A DNA stretch of 64,000 bases from Corynebacterium crudilactis (lineage in GTDB: Bacteria > Actinomycetota > Actinomycetes > Mycobacteriales > Mycobacteriaceae). The stretch lies in contig NZ_CP015622.1 in assembly GCF_001643015.1 (NCBI RefSeq), forward strand, positions 1,439,358 through 1,503,357, in the 5' to 3' direction. The notes beneath the pieces were generated by a model that saw only the letters and a program-made list of their open reading frames with translations, searched no databases and had not been told where the DNA came from. A program made the position numbers and the translations under genes. Below are positions 36,406-44,769 of the stretch, piece by piece. Each line of letters begins with the position of its first letter. Positions within the stretch are counted from its first letter, which is position 1.

Positions 36406-36810
36406 TTAGTCGAGTTCGCCTGTGGAGTACACCCAGGCGCCGTTGACCTTGCGGAATGCGGAATCCTCCTCTTGAACTCCAGAGGCGAGACCTTTGTAGA
36501 AGGCCTGGAATTTTACTCGACCGGTTTCATCGAAAGGGCCACCTCCGGAAGTTTCCAGAATGTCGAGGCGGTAGAAATCAATACCTACATCAAGGCCTAG
36601 TTCGCTTGGGCAGGTTTTAGGATCCCAGGTTTTGAGAAGATACTCGGAATCGCCAACGGCAAATGCGGTGAAGCGTGCACGCATGAGGGCTTCTGCAGTG
36701 GGGGCTATGAGCTCACCGGAGTGGAAGCGGTGGCAGCATTCGCCATAGCTGAGGCCAGTTCCGCACGGGCAGCGTTTCTCAAGCGGTTTATTGGGTGCAG
36801 CGTTGTTCAT
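36406..36810 (-). CDS. YchJ-family protein with SEC-C zinc motif
   Basis: The 134-residue protein starts with the SEC-C type metal site (CPCGTGLSYGECCHRFH) and continues with the YchJ core APTAEALMRARFTAFAVGDSEYLLKTW. It belongs to the UPF0225 family; the fold resembles NTF2 but no reaction is known. Its ATG follows the stop of the hydrolase gene directly (TAAATG), so the two are co-translated. Confidence 0.88.
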   Translation of the reverse strand: MNNAAPNKPLEKRCPCGTGLSYGECCHRFHSGELIAPTAEALMRARFTAFAVGDSEYLLKTWDPKTCPSELGLDVGIDFYRLDILETSGGGPFDETGRVKFQAFYKGLASGVQEEDSAFRKVNGAWVYSTGELD

Positions 36811-37992
36811 TTAAGCCTCATCATTGTCGATCATGATGCCTGGAGATAGCATCTGCTCCAGTGAACAGTTTTTGGTTGCTGCCATCAACTCTGCATGCTC
36901 AGCCTCGGTGAAAGTACCTATCAAGGAGATCTTCCGGCGGAATTTTAGGGTGCTGGTATCTGGGGAAACAGCTCGGGAGATGGTGACTTTGACGTCTTTG
37001 AGCGCGGTGATGCGTTTTTCGATGGCCGCTTGTTTGATGCTTTGGGCATTGGATGCAGCTAAAGCAGAGGCAAACAGCGATGCCGGGGTGGAACCGAGAC
37101 TCTTTCCACCTTGGGATTTCGCACGGTCAGTAATGAAGCTGTGTGAACTGCCGCGTACTGCCGCTCCGTATTTGCTGGCTTTAATCGTGGTGGCTTCAAC
37201 AACATCTTCAGGGATGACATCATCGGCATTTTCAGGCTCTAAATAGGGCTCCACCCAGGTACGGATGATCTGTGCTGCGCGTTGTGCAGCACCTTCTTTA
37301 GTAAGCAGGTGATCTGCTTTATCCAAGGTCATAAGTGATTTTGGATAGCGGGTGACACGGAAGATGAGTTGCGCGTTGTCTACACCGACGGTCTGATCGA
37401 TGGGGGAATGTAGCAACAACAGTGGCTTGCGCAGTTTGCTCAGATGATCTTCAGGGTTGAGCTCGGCGAGGTCTTCGAGGAAAGAACGTGAAATGGTGAC
37501 ATCGCGTCCGCCGAGTGCCAGCGTGACTGCGCCGTGTTCATCAACATCACTGATGCGATCTGCGAAGTGGAGAACAGCGTGGGCGGGATCAAATGGTGCG
37601 CCCAAGGTTGCCACGGCCTTCAAGGATGCAATTTTGGTAGCGGCCTTCAAGGACGCTGCACCACCTAGAGAATGGCCAATCAACAACTGTGGCGCAGAAT
37701 AATGCTCCCGCAACCATTCGGAAGCAGCCACGATATCGTCCACATTGGAGGAAAACGTAGTCTCGGAGAACTCGCCTTCGGATTGTCCAAGGCCTGGGAA
37801 ATCAAAGCGAAGGCAGGCAATTCCAGAATCTGCCAAGGTTTTACTCACTCGTGCAGCCGCCGGGGTAAACCGAGAGCCAGTGAAACAGTGAGCAAACATT
37901 GCATAAGCAATGGGAGTTGTATCAGGAAGATCTAGAGTCGCTGCCATCATCAACCCTTGTGATGATGGCACTTTCACGCTGACTGAATGCAC
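36811..37992 (-). CDS. Alpha/beta hydrolase fused to OsmC domain
   Basis: The N-terminal half is an alpha/beta hydrolase (FAHCFTGSRF oxyanion region, nucleophile elbow IGHSLGGAAS, late DHLLTKEG with the His). The C-terminal half is an OsmC/Ohr domain (AAVRGSSHSFITDRAK, FASALAASNAQSIKQAAIEK). The classical second OsmC cysteine appears as NCSLEQ near the end, but the first position, usually Cys, reads SALAAS, so peroxidase activity is doubtful. Start GTG 37992 is preferred to TTG 38013 because AAAGG lies ten bases before it. Confidence 0.82.
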   Translation of the reverse strand: MHSVSVKVPSSQGLMMAATLDLPDTTPIAYAMFAHCFTGSRFTPAAARVSKTLADSGIACLRFDFPGLGQSEGEFSETTFSSNVDDIVAASEWLREHYSAPQLLIGHSLGGAASLKAATKIASLKAVATLGAPFDPAHAVLHFADRISDVDEHGAVTLALGGRDVTISRSFLEDLAELNPEDHLSKLRKPLLLLHSPIDQTVGVDNAQLIFRVTRYPKSLMTLDKADHLLTKEGAAQRAAQIIRTWVEPYLEPENADDVIPEDVVEATTIKASKYGAAVRGSSHSFITDRAKSQGGKSLGSTPASLFASALAASNAQSIKQAAIEKRITALKDVKVTISRAVSPDTSTLKFRRKISLIGTFTEAEHAELMAATKNCSLEQMLSPGIMIDNDEA

Positions 37993-38184
37993 CGGGAGTA
38001 CACCTTTCGACAAAGCAATTTCATCCTCACTCTAGGCACAACTTTCGCTGTGGTCATCACATATGCGCTATGTTCTTGCACAATTCTTACCCACGACTGC
38101 AACATAGATCACGTCGTAACACGTATGAGGGTGATTGAGTAGGGTTAAGCAGATGAATTCACTTAGCGCACCGGAGGTATAACC

Positions 38185-40476
38185 GTGGCTGGTTTTGATT
38201 GGTTTTGGAAGGCGCTCGGCGGTAAATCGGGTAGAAACCAAAAACGTAGCTTGGCAATTGTTGATCAAGCAGAAAGCCATGCAGCCGAACTTGATGGGCT
38301 GGATGATGCAGCTTTAGCGCAGCGGGCACGAGATCTGGCACAGGGTGGACAGATTGATAATCATGCAGAATTTTTAGCCATTTTGGGTGTGGCAGCGCAG
38401 CGCACGTTAGGGATGAAGCCTTATCCGGTGCAGTCCCAGGCCGTGCTTCGCCTCATTGAGGGCGATGTTGTACACATGGCCACCGGTGAGGGAAAAACCC
38501 TGGTCGGCGCGATGGCAGCCACAGGTTTGGGGTTGATGGGTAAAACTGTCCATTCTATTACCGTCAATGATTATTTGGCAGTGCGCGATGCCGAATGGAT
38601 GCGTCCATTGGTGGAATTTTTCGGCCTTAGTGTCGCAAGTATTAATGAAAAAATGACCGCAGGGGAGCGTCGACAAGCATATAAAGCCGCAATCGTCTAC
38701 GGACCCGTCAACGAAATCGGCTTCGATGTGCTGCGCGATCAGCTCATTACCCGGCGCGAAGACGCCGTGCAGCATGGCGCCGATGTCGCCATCATCGATG
38801 AAGCAGACTCCGTGCTTGTCGACGAAGCCTTGGTGCCACTCGTCCTCGCCGGCAACCAGCCCGGCCATGCGCCACGCGGCAAAATTACCGATGTAGTACG
38901 CACGCTCAAAGACAATGACGATTACACCATCGACGATGACCGTCGCAATGTGTTCCTCACCGAAAAAGGCTCCGCCAAGCTCGAGCAACAATTGGGCATC
39001 AGCAGCCTCTATGACGATGACCATGTCGGCTCCACCCTGGTGCAAGTCAACCTTGCACTACATGCGCAGGCACTGCTCATCCGCGATATCCACTACATCG
39101 TCCGCGAGGGCAAAGTATTGCTTATCGATGCCTCCCGCGGCCGCGTCGCCGACCTCCAGCGCTGGCCCGATGGTCTCCAAGCAGCTGTGGAGGCCAAAGA
39201 AGGCCTGGCAGTCTCTGAAGGCGGCAAGATTTTGGACACCATCACCTTGCAAGCGCTCATTGGCCGCTATCCCATGGCGTGTGGCATGACAGGTACCGCG
39301 GTGGAAGCAACAGACCAGCTGCGCACCTTCTATGACTTGCACGTCTCTGTTATCGAGCGCAACCATCCACTGCAGCGCTTTGATGAAGCTGATCGAATTT
39401 ATGCCACCATTGCCGAGAAAAACCGCGCAATCATCGATGAAATCGCACTGGTACACAGCACCGGACAACCCGTCTTGGTAGGCACCCACGATGTCGCAGA
39501 ATCTGAAGAACTCGCCACCGCACTACATGAACTAGACATCGAAGTCAGCGTCCTCAATGCGAAAAATGATGCTGAAGAAGCCCGCATCATCGCTGAAGCC
39601 GGCGATGTCGGACGCGTAACAGTATCAACTCAAATGGCAGGCCGCGGAACTGATATTCGTCTCGGCGGTGCCGATGAAGCCGATTACGATGCCGTGGTAG
39701 CCCTCGGAGGACTCGCTGTCATTGGCACTGCCCGACACCGCTCCGAACGCCTCGACAACCAGCTACGCGGACGCGCTGGGCGACAAGGTGATCCAGGCCT
39801 AAGCCTTTTCTTTGTCTCCCTCGACGACGATGTGGTCGCATCAGGCGGATCAGGAGAAAGCGTGAGCGCACAGCCTGACGCCACAGGACTTATTGACTCT
39901 GACCGTATCCGCGATTGGGTAGGGCACTGCCAACGCGTGACCGAAGGCCACCTGTTGGAAATTCATTCCCAGAGCTGGAAATACAACACATTGCTGGCAG
40001 ATCAACGCATCATCATCGATGAGCGTCGGGAACGGCTCTTGGATACGCCCTTAGCCTGGGAAGAACTAAGTCAGCATGCACCTGACCGCGCAGCAGAGCT
40101 GTCAGAACTTGATCCTGCAATCGCGGAACAAGCAGCGCGCGAGATCATGCTCTACCACCTGGATTTCAACTGGTCAGAGCATTTGGCCTTGATGGATGAT
40201 GTCCGCGAGTCCATTCACCTGCGTGCCATTGCAAGGGAAACACCGTTGGATGAGTACCACCGCATCGCCGTGCGTGAATTCAAGGATTTGGCGCAAAGAG
40301 CAGTTAATGATGCCGTGTCTACCTTTAGAACCATCACCATTGATGGCGAGGGAGCCCATCTGGATGATGAAGGGCTGGCCCGTCCATCTGCAACATGGAC
40401 GTACATGGTCTCTGACAACCCACTAGCGGGTTCAGGTAACTCAGTAATTAGTGGCATTGGAAATATCTTCAAATAG
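38185..40476 (+). CDS. secA2: Accessory secretion ATPase SecA2
   Basis: SecA2 drives export of a subset of proteins in Actinobacteria beside the essential SecA1. The 763-residue protein is shorter than SecA1. It has Walker A HMATGEGKTLVGAMAA, Walker B AIIDEADSVLVDEA, QMAGRGTDIRLGG and RGRAGRQGDPG, but no C-terminal zinc tail. GTG 38185 follows GGAGGT at six bases. It precedes odhI as in mycobacteria (secA2 near garA). A stem-loop lies directly after its stop. Confidence 0.94.
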   Translation: MAGFDWFWKALGGKSGRNQKRSLAIVDQAESHAAELDGLDDAALAQRARDLAQGGQIDNHAEFLAILGVAAQRTLGMKPYPVQSQAVLRLIEGDVVHMATGEGKTLVGAMAATGLGLMGKTVHSITVNDYLAVRDAEWMRPLVEFFGLSVASINEKMTAGERRQAYKAAIVYGPVNEIGFDVLRDQLITRREDAVQHGADVAIIDEADSVLVDEALVPLVLAGNQPGHAPRGKITDVVRTLKDNDDYTIDDDRRNVFLTEKGSAKLEQQLGISSLYDDDHVGSTLVQVNLALHAQALLIRDIHYIVREGKVLLIDASRGRVADLQRWPDGLQAAVEAKEGLAVSEGGKILDTITLQALIGRYPMACGMTGTAVEATDQLRTFYDLHVSVIERNHPLQRFDEADRIYATIAEKNRAIIDEIALVHSTGQPVLVGTHDVAESEELATALHELDIEVSVLNAKNDAEEARIIAEAGDVGRVTVSTQMAGRGTDIRLGGADEADYDAVVALGGLAVIGTARHRSERLDNQLRGRAGRQGDPGLSLFFVSLDDDVVASGGSGESVSAQPDATGLIDSDRIRDWVGHCQRVTEGHLLEIHSQSWKYNTLLADQRIIIDERRERLLDTPLAWEELSQHAPDRAAELSELDPAIAEQAAREIMLYHLDFNWSEHLALMDDVRESIHLRAIARETPLDEYHRIAVREFKDLAQRAVNDAVSTFRTITIDGEGAHLDDEGLARPSATWTYMVSDNPLAGSGNSVISGIGNIFK

Positions 40477-40532
40477 GCCATGAATGGAGAAATACCTGTT
40501 CACGGCAATTTCTCAGTAAGGTTCATGGCTTT
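40477..40532 (+). terminator. Stem-loop after secA2
   Basis: GCCATGAA pairs with TTCATGGC and GAGAAAT with ATTTCTC inside it, followed by TTTAT. The short T run makes it a probable but weak terminator. Confidence 0.6.
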
Positions 40533-40615
40533 ATGGAGGGTAACTCTACCCTCAACATCTAGACAACGGCTATGATGAAAATCGTTAAGAATAATGTCGA
40601 CACGGAGGAAGTTTA

Positions 40616-41047
40616 ATGAGCGACAACATCGGCACCCCGGAGCCACAGGTCGAGACCACCTCAGTATTCCGCGCAGATCTGCTGAAGGAGATGGAGTCAA
40701 GCACCGGTACTGCTCCAGCTTCCACAGGAGCTGAAAATCTTCCTGCAGGTTCCGCGCTTCTAGTAGTCAAGCGTGGACCTAATGCAGGCGCTCGATTCCT
40801 TCTCGATCAGCCGACCACAACCGCTGGTCGCCACCCAGAAAGTGACATCTTCCTTGATGATGTCACCGTTTCCCGTCGCCATGCGGAGTTCCGCATCAAC
40901 GAAGGTGAATTCGAGGTCGTAGACGTAGGATCCCTTAACGGCACTTATGTCAACCGCGAGCCACGCAACGCTCAGGTCATGCAAACCGGCGATGAAATCC
41001 AGATCGGCAAGTTCCGTCTGGTCTTCCTCGCAGGTCCAGCAGAGTAA
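40616..41047 (+). CDS. odhI: OdhI, FHA-domain inhibitor of 2-oxoglutarate dehydrogenase
   Basis: Unphosphorylated OdhI binds and inhibits the E1 subunit of 2-oxoglutarate dehydrogenase; phosphorylation by PknG and related kinases on the adjacent threonines of the N-terminal VETTSVFR motif (Thr14/Thr15) releases it. This controls TCA flux versus glutamate. The 143-residue protein has these threonines and a C-terminal FHA domain (AGRHPESDIFLDDVTVSRRHAEF, SLNGTYVN). GGAGGAAG precedes the ATG, and TATGAT at 40571-40576 is a likely -10 box. The homologue in mycobacteria is GarA. Confidence 0.96.
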   Translation: MSDNIGTPEPQVETTSVFRADLLKEMESSTGTAPASTGAENLPAGSALLVVKRGPNAGARFLLDQPTTTAGRHPESDIFLDDVTVSRRHAEFRINEGEFEVVDVGSLNGTYVNREPRNAQVMQTGDEIQIGKFRLVFLAGPAE

Positions 41048-41080
41048 AACACCTTCTCGGGAGTTTTCACAGACACAGCA

Positions 41081-41117
41081 CGGTTGCAAGGATGCATGAC
41101 AATCTTGCAACCGTTTT
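41081..41117 (+). terminator. Terminator after odhI
   Basis: CGGTTGCAAG (41081-41090) pairs with CTTGCAACCG (41104-41113), then TTTT. TAGAAT at 41123-41128 just beyond is a likely -10 box for ftsR. Confidence 0.85.
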
Positions 41118-41206
41118 GTGTCTAGAATTACTAAAAGCATCGTGAGAGTTTCCCTTATTTATGTCCTTGTCCGCCCATTTAAACCACAGCAGGTAGCAGC
41201 AGCATC

Positions 41207-41974
41207 GTGAGTGCACTCCGTAAAATATCCCCAAACGGTTCAGCCATCGGTAAATCCGCCGTAAAAACCGTTCCGGTGAAACAATCCAAGACCATGTCTA
41301 TCGGCGTGGTACTTGAGCGCTTGAACGCAGAGTTCCCAGATGTGACTGTCTCTAAAATCCGTTTCCTGGAATCGGAAGGACTCATCACCCCTGAGCGCAC
41401 TGCCTCTGGATATCGGCGTTTCACCGAATCCGATGTAGAGCGTTTGCGCTATATTCTGGTCACCCAACGTGACAACTACCTGCCGTTAAAGGTTATTCGG
41501 GAACAGCTTGAAGCCATGGACAATGGCTCTGTCACAGCAATTCTAAGTGGCAGCTCCTCAGCGACCCCTCTGGTAAGCCCAGAAAAGTTTCAAGCACCAG
41601 CCATTACGCGTCTCACCGATTCTGATGTGGCTGAAAAAGCGGGCGTTAATGTGGAACTAGTTGTAGACCTCGTGAACACACGCCTTATCAAACCTGATGC
41701 AGCTGGGTTTTTCACCAATGATGACGTAGCAATTGCTGGTACCGCAGCAAGCTTGCAGTCAATGGGCTTTGATCTGCGCCGACTCAAGTCTTTGGGTAAC
41801 GCGGCATCACGTCAGGCAGATCTGATTGCTCAGGTTGCCTCACCTGTAGCGCAAGGAAAAAGCGATGTTGCCCGCCAACAAGCAGAAGAAATGGCACAAC
41901 AAATGTGCTCTCTGGTTGTATCGATGCATGCATCCTTGGTTAAAAACGCCACCCGCGAACAGCTTGGATACTGA
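41207..41974 (+). CDS. ftsR: MerR-type regulator FtsR
   Basis: FtsR is the C. glutamicum activator of ftsZ. The 255-residue protein has a MerR-type winged helix after about 30 residues (MSIGVVLERLNAEFPDVTVSKIRFLESEGLITPERTASGYRRF is the pattern) and a second DNA- or ligand-related domain (LTDSDVAEKAGVNVELVVDLV). It sits between odhI and the DUF151 gene as in C. glutamicum and M. tuberculosis (Rv1828). GTG at 41207 is used. Confidence 0.9.
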   Translation: MSALRKISPNGSAIGKSAVKTVPVKQSKTMSIGVVLERLNAEFPDVTVSKIRFLESEGLITPERTASGYRRFTESDVERLRYILVTQRDNYLPLKVIREQLEAMDNGSVTAILSGSSSATPLVSPEKFQAPAITRLTDSDVAEKAGVNVELVVDLVNTRLIKPDAAGFFTNDDVAIAGTAASLQSMGFDLRRLKSLGNAASRQADLIAQVASPVAQGKSDVARQQAEEMAQQMCSLVVSMHASLVKNATREQLGY

Positions 41975-41982
41975 TAGACAAT

Positions 41983-42597
41983 ATGAGTTTTGTTGAACTT
42001 GAATTCCATGGCATTCACACCATGGAACCAGACGGTTTTACCTGCGCCTTGTTCCGATGGAACGAAGGAAATAAAATCCTTCCCGTCTGGATTGACGCAG
42101 ATGACGCCCTGAAAATTCAGGCATACTTGGCAGGATTTAATCCACGCCGACCAACCGCGCATGAATTACTGGCAGAAGCTTTCCAGCGACTCACTCCTTG
42201 GGTGGGCTCCTTGCGGATTGTCTCTCATTTTGAAGGCGTATACATGGCATCGATTACCACTTCCGAAGGTGAAGAATTCGATGCTCGCCCAAGTGACGTC
42301 ATTATGTTGTCGCAGCTTCTTGAAGTACCAATTTCCGCAGATGAGGAAATTTTGCAGCAGACAGCCATTTTCATCAATGATGAAGATCTGGAAGCCTACT
42401 TCGATATCGTTGTTGATCGCAGTGTGACAGAACAATCGCCAGAAGCTGCCTCCGCATCTGGAAATGCCCAGGCAGATGCCGATTTCCAGCAACTTATGCA
42501 AAGCCTTGGCGTATTCGAAGATGATCTTTTTAACGCTTCCGGAGATGACCTCGAAGACGGACAATCTTCCACGGAGGAAAATCCCGAAAACTCCTAA
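41983..42597 (+). CDS. Bifunctional nuclease family protein (DUF151)
   Basis: The 204-residue protein matches the DUF151 family: FVELEFHGIHTMEPDGFTCALFRW, LPVWIDADDALKIQAYLAGF and RPTAHELLAEAFQRL, then FDARPSDVIMLSQLLEVPISADEEIL. Family members show DNase and RNase activity in plants; the bacterial role is unclear. The C-terminal 70 residues are acidic and variable. It lies eight bases after ftsR and is closed by a terminator. Confidence 0.87.
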   Translation: MSFVELEFHGIHTMEPDGFTCALFRWNEGNKILPVWIDADDALKIQAYLAGFNPRRPTAHELLAEAFQRLTPWVGSLRIVSHFEGVYMASITTSEGEEFDARPSDVIMLSQLLEVPISADEEILQQTAIFINDEDLEAYFDIVVDRSVTEQSPEAASASGNAQADADFQQLMQSLGVFEDDLFNASGDDLEDGQSSTEENPENS

Positions 42598-42611
42598 AAT
42601 GTGACTAATGG

Positions 42612-42646
42612 CACCCTCAGATATGCTTTTGGGAGGGTGTTTTTTT
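42612..42646 (+). terminator. Terminator after the DUF151 gene
   Basis: CACCCTC (42612-42618) pairs with GAGGGTG (42633-42639), followed by seven T residues. Confidence 0.92.
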
Positions 42647-42667
42647 GGCGTGTCACGTGATTAACAC

Positions 42668-42695
42668 TTGACTCTGGTCTAGGGTAGAGACCAGA
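42668..42695 (+). promoter_or_regulatory. Candidate promoter/operator before the second MerR gene
   Basis: A -35-like TTGACT (42668-42673) runs into the inverted repeat TCTGGTCT-N7-AGACCAGA (42673-42695). An operator next to the -35 box fits the way MerR regulators act. The -10 box is not clear. Confidence 0.5.
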
Positions 42696-42748
42696 CTTAA
42701 AGCTAAGTTGCATGCTTAGAATTTACAGTCATGTTATTTGAATAAAAC

Positions 42749-43351
42749 ATGACCACTGAAAAATCGGAGAAATCAGTGTACGAAGACAAGAACTACCAAG
42801 GAGATATCTTCCACGGAGTCCCTGTTCAGGAGACCCTTTTTGAGGTCGGCCCAGATGAACAAGTTGGCTACCGTGTTCCTACTGCCTGCCAGGTTGCGGG
42901 AATTACCTACCGCCAGTTGGACTATTGGGCACGCACCAAACTTGTGGTGCCAACTATCCGCGGCGCACGCGGATCAGGTTCCCAGCGGTTGTACTCCTTC
43001 AAAGACATCCTTGTCTTAAAGATCGTCAAGCGTCTGCTAGACACGGGCATTTCTCTGCAAAATATTCGCCTGGCAGTAGACAAGCTCCGCGATATGGGAA
43101 CCAACGATTTGGCAGAGATCACCCTGGTCTCTGACGGCACCACCGTATACGAGTGCCGTTCTAACGAAGAGGTTATAGACCTTCTCGGTGGAGGGCAGGG
43201 CGTATTCGGTATCGCAGTTCCTGGCATCATGAAGGAACTCACCGGCGATATTTCCTCCTTCCCATCAGAGCGGATCGATGAGGAGTACCAGGCTGAAGCC
43301 ATTAACTTTCAAGATGAGCTTGCCGCGCGCCGAAACCGACGCACCTCTTAA
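42749..43351 (+). CDS. MerR-family transcriptional regulator
   Basis: The 200-residue protein carries a MerR winged helix at about residues 45-110 (YRVPTACQVAGITYRQLDYWARTKLV...RLYSFKDILVLKIVKRLLDTGISLQNIRLAV), preceded by about 40 polar residues. The C-terminal part has GGGQGVFGIAVPGIMKELTG. It corresponds in place and type to mycobacterial Rv1830. An inverted repeat in its upstream region may be its own operator. A strong terminator follows. Confidence 0.88.
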   Translation: MTTEKSEKSVYEDKNYQGDIFHGVPVQETLFEVGPDEQVGYRVPTACQVAGITYRQLDYWARTKLVVPTIRGARGSGSQRLYSFKDILVLKIVKRLLDTGISLQNIRLAVDKLRDMGTNDLAEITLVSDGTTVYECRSNEEVIDLLGGGQGVFGIAVPGIMKELTGDISSFPSERIDEEYQAEAINFQDELAARRNRRTS

Positions 43352-43367
43352 AAAATAGGCGCCCATT

Positions 43368-43431
43368 ACCTCAAGCTTTGCTCTCCCGCAGGAACTCCGA
43401 ACCCGTGGGAGAGTGAAGCTTGAGGTTTTTA
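43368..43431 (+). terminator. Terminator after the second MerR gene
   Basis: ACCTCAAGCTT pairs with AAGCTTGAGGT and CTCTCCC with GGGAGAG inside it, followed by TTTTT. It probably serves the Lrp gene on the other strand as well. Confidence 0.9.
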
Positions 43432-43496
43432 CTTTTTTCTACAAAAAAGATTAAAATTCCAACTAGCAATAAATCCAATTAAGAAACTGGGCGTAA

Positions 43497-43991
43497 TTAC
43501 GGTTGTTTCCGTAGTGGAGCGACCCAAGGTTCACCGAAAATAAGCTGCGTTCGGCAATGCGCAACCTGTGGTAGTGCGAGTAGCTTATCTATAATGAGGG
43601 ATTGCAGCTCTGTACTATCGGCTACCGCAACGTGTACAAGATAGTCTTCATTCCCACTCACGTTATATAGTGCAAGCGTTTCTGGAAGTGCTAGTGCTTT
43701 CTCCACGAAATCGTTCGCAGTATCGCGAGCATGTGGGCGAATTTGAATACCTAAAAATGCTTGTTCCCCCTTACCTAGCAGACTGGGACGCACATGCGCG
43801 CGAGTTGCGGTAATCGTGCCATTGCGTCGCATCCGTCGTATTCGTTCTAAACAGGTACTCGCTGCGACACCAATCTTGGCAGCAATTTCTTTGTTAGGCA
43901 GAGTTGCATCAACCTGTAATAATTCGAGAATTGCCCAATCTACTGAATCAAGTTCGGGTTTTTTGTCTATTTTAAATTGAAATTCATTCAT
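43497..43991 (-). CDS. Lrp/AsnC-family regulator
   Basis: The 164-residue protein has an N-terminal helix-turn-helix (LDSVDWAILELLQVDATLPNKEIAAKIGVAASTCLERIRRM) and a C-terminal RAM domain (GEQAFLGIQIRPHA, LYNVSGNEDYLVHVAVAD). These regulators usually sense amino acids. It is divergent from the LysE-type exporter gene, 70 bases away, and probably controls it, as Lrp controls brnFE. Confidence 0.9.
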   Translation of the reverse strand: MNEFQFKIDKKPELDSVDWAILELLQVDATLPNKEIAAKIGVAASTCLERIRRMRRNGTITATRAHVRPSLLGKGEQAFLGIQIRPHARDTANDFVEKALALPETLALYNVSGNEDYLVHVAVADSTELQSLIIDKLLALPQVAHCRTQLIFGEPWVAPLRKQP

Positions 43992-44060
43992 GCTTGAACA
44001 TTATCAAATTCTAGCCGTACCTTTACCTTTGATGCATTCACAAATGGAAATGGGATATAC

Positions 44061-44698
44061 GTGGGAATTGAATTATGGCTAGCCTTCTCCGTTGCGCTGC
44101 TAGTCGCATTAGCTGTGCCAGGACCTGACCTGGTAATTGTCGTGCACTCCGCAACTCGTAGTCTACGCACGGGTATCTCAACCGCAGCAGGAATTATCAC
44201 AGGGCTATCCCTGCATGCATTGCTGGCTGCAGCTGGAGCAACAGCTCTACTATTATCCGTTCCGGGTGCGCTCAGTCTCGTACAAGCACTCGGCGCCGGA
44301 GTCTTGCTGTGGATGGGCGGAAGTATGTTCTGGGCTCTTTGAACCGGAGACAAGAAGTACGTGAATCTGTTGCGCCTCAGACAAGCGGTGGTTATATACG
44401 TGGATTCATCACGAATGTCACTAACCCAAAGGCATTGTTATTTTTTGCGGCCATCCTGCCTCAATTCATTGGAGAAGGTGAAGGGGCAGCACTACGAACT
44501 GTTATTTTATGCACCACTGCGGTACTGAGCGCAGTGGGATGGTGGGCATTAGTCATTGTATTAATCCAGTTTTCCGGTTTTAATAGGCTCTCATCTGCAG
44601 ATCGAATTATTACGTTTCTAGGCGGCATTTCATTGCTCATCATTGGTGCTGGACTATTAGTCAGTACTGTTTATGGGATCATTACTCTCGGAGCTTGA
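44061..44698 (+). pseudogene. LysE/RhtB-type amino acid exporter, split by a frameshift
   Basis: GTG 44061 opens the N-terminal half (LALAVPGPDLVIVVHSATRS, GVLLWMGGSMFWAL) and stops at TGA 44340. The next frame continues EVRESVAPQTSGGYIRGFITNVTNPKALLFFAAILPQF to 44698. Adding one T to the TTT run just before the TGA joins them into a normal 212-residue LysE-family protein with six helices. As given, no full exporter is made. The divergent Lrp gene is its likely regulator. Confidence 0.8.
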
Positions 44699-44720
44699 GA
44701 ATTCATCAATATAAAACAAA

Positions 44721-44760
44721 TCACCCATACCAACTTTTGTAAGCGGTACGGGTGAATTTT
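44721..44760. terminator. Bidirectional terminator between LysE and VWA genes
   Basis: TCACCCATACC (44721-44731) pairs with GGTACGGGTGA (44745-44755) with one mismatch, then ATTTTAT; the minus side has A/T-rich DNA too. Confidence 0.75.
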
Positions 44761-44769
44761 ATAGTAAAA

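Noticed and set aside
44332..44350. Programmed +1 frameshift at CTT TGA in the LysE gene, as in prfB
   Set aside because: The +1 frame stops within a few codons; the continuing exporter is in the -1 frame, so a lost T fits better.
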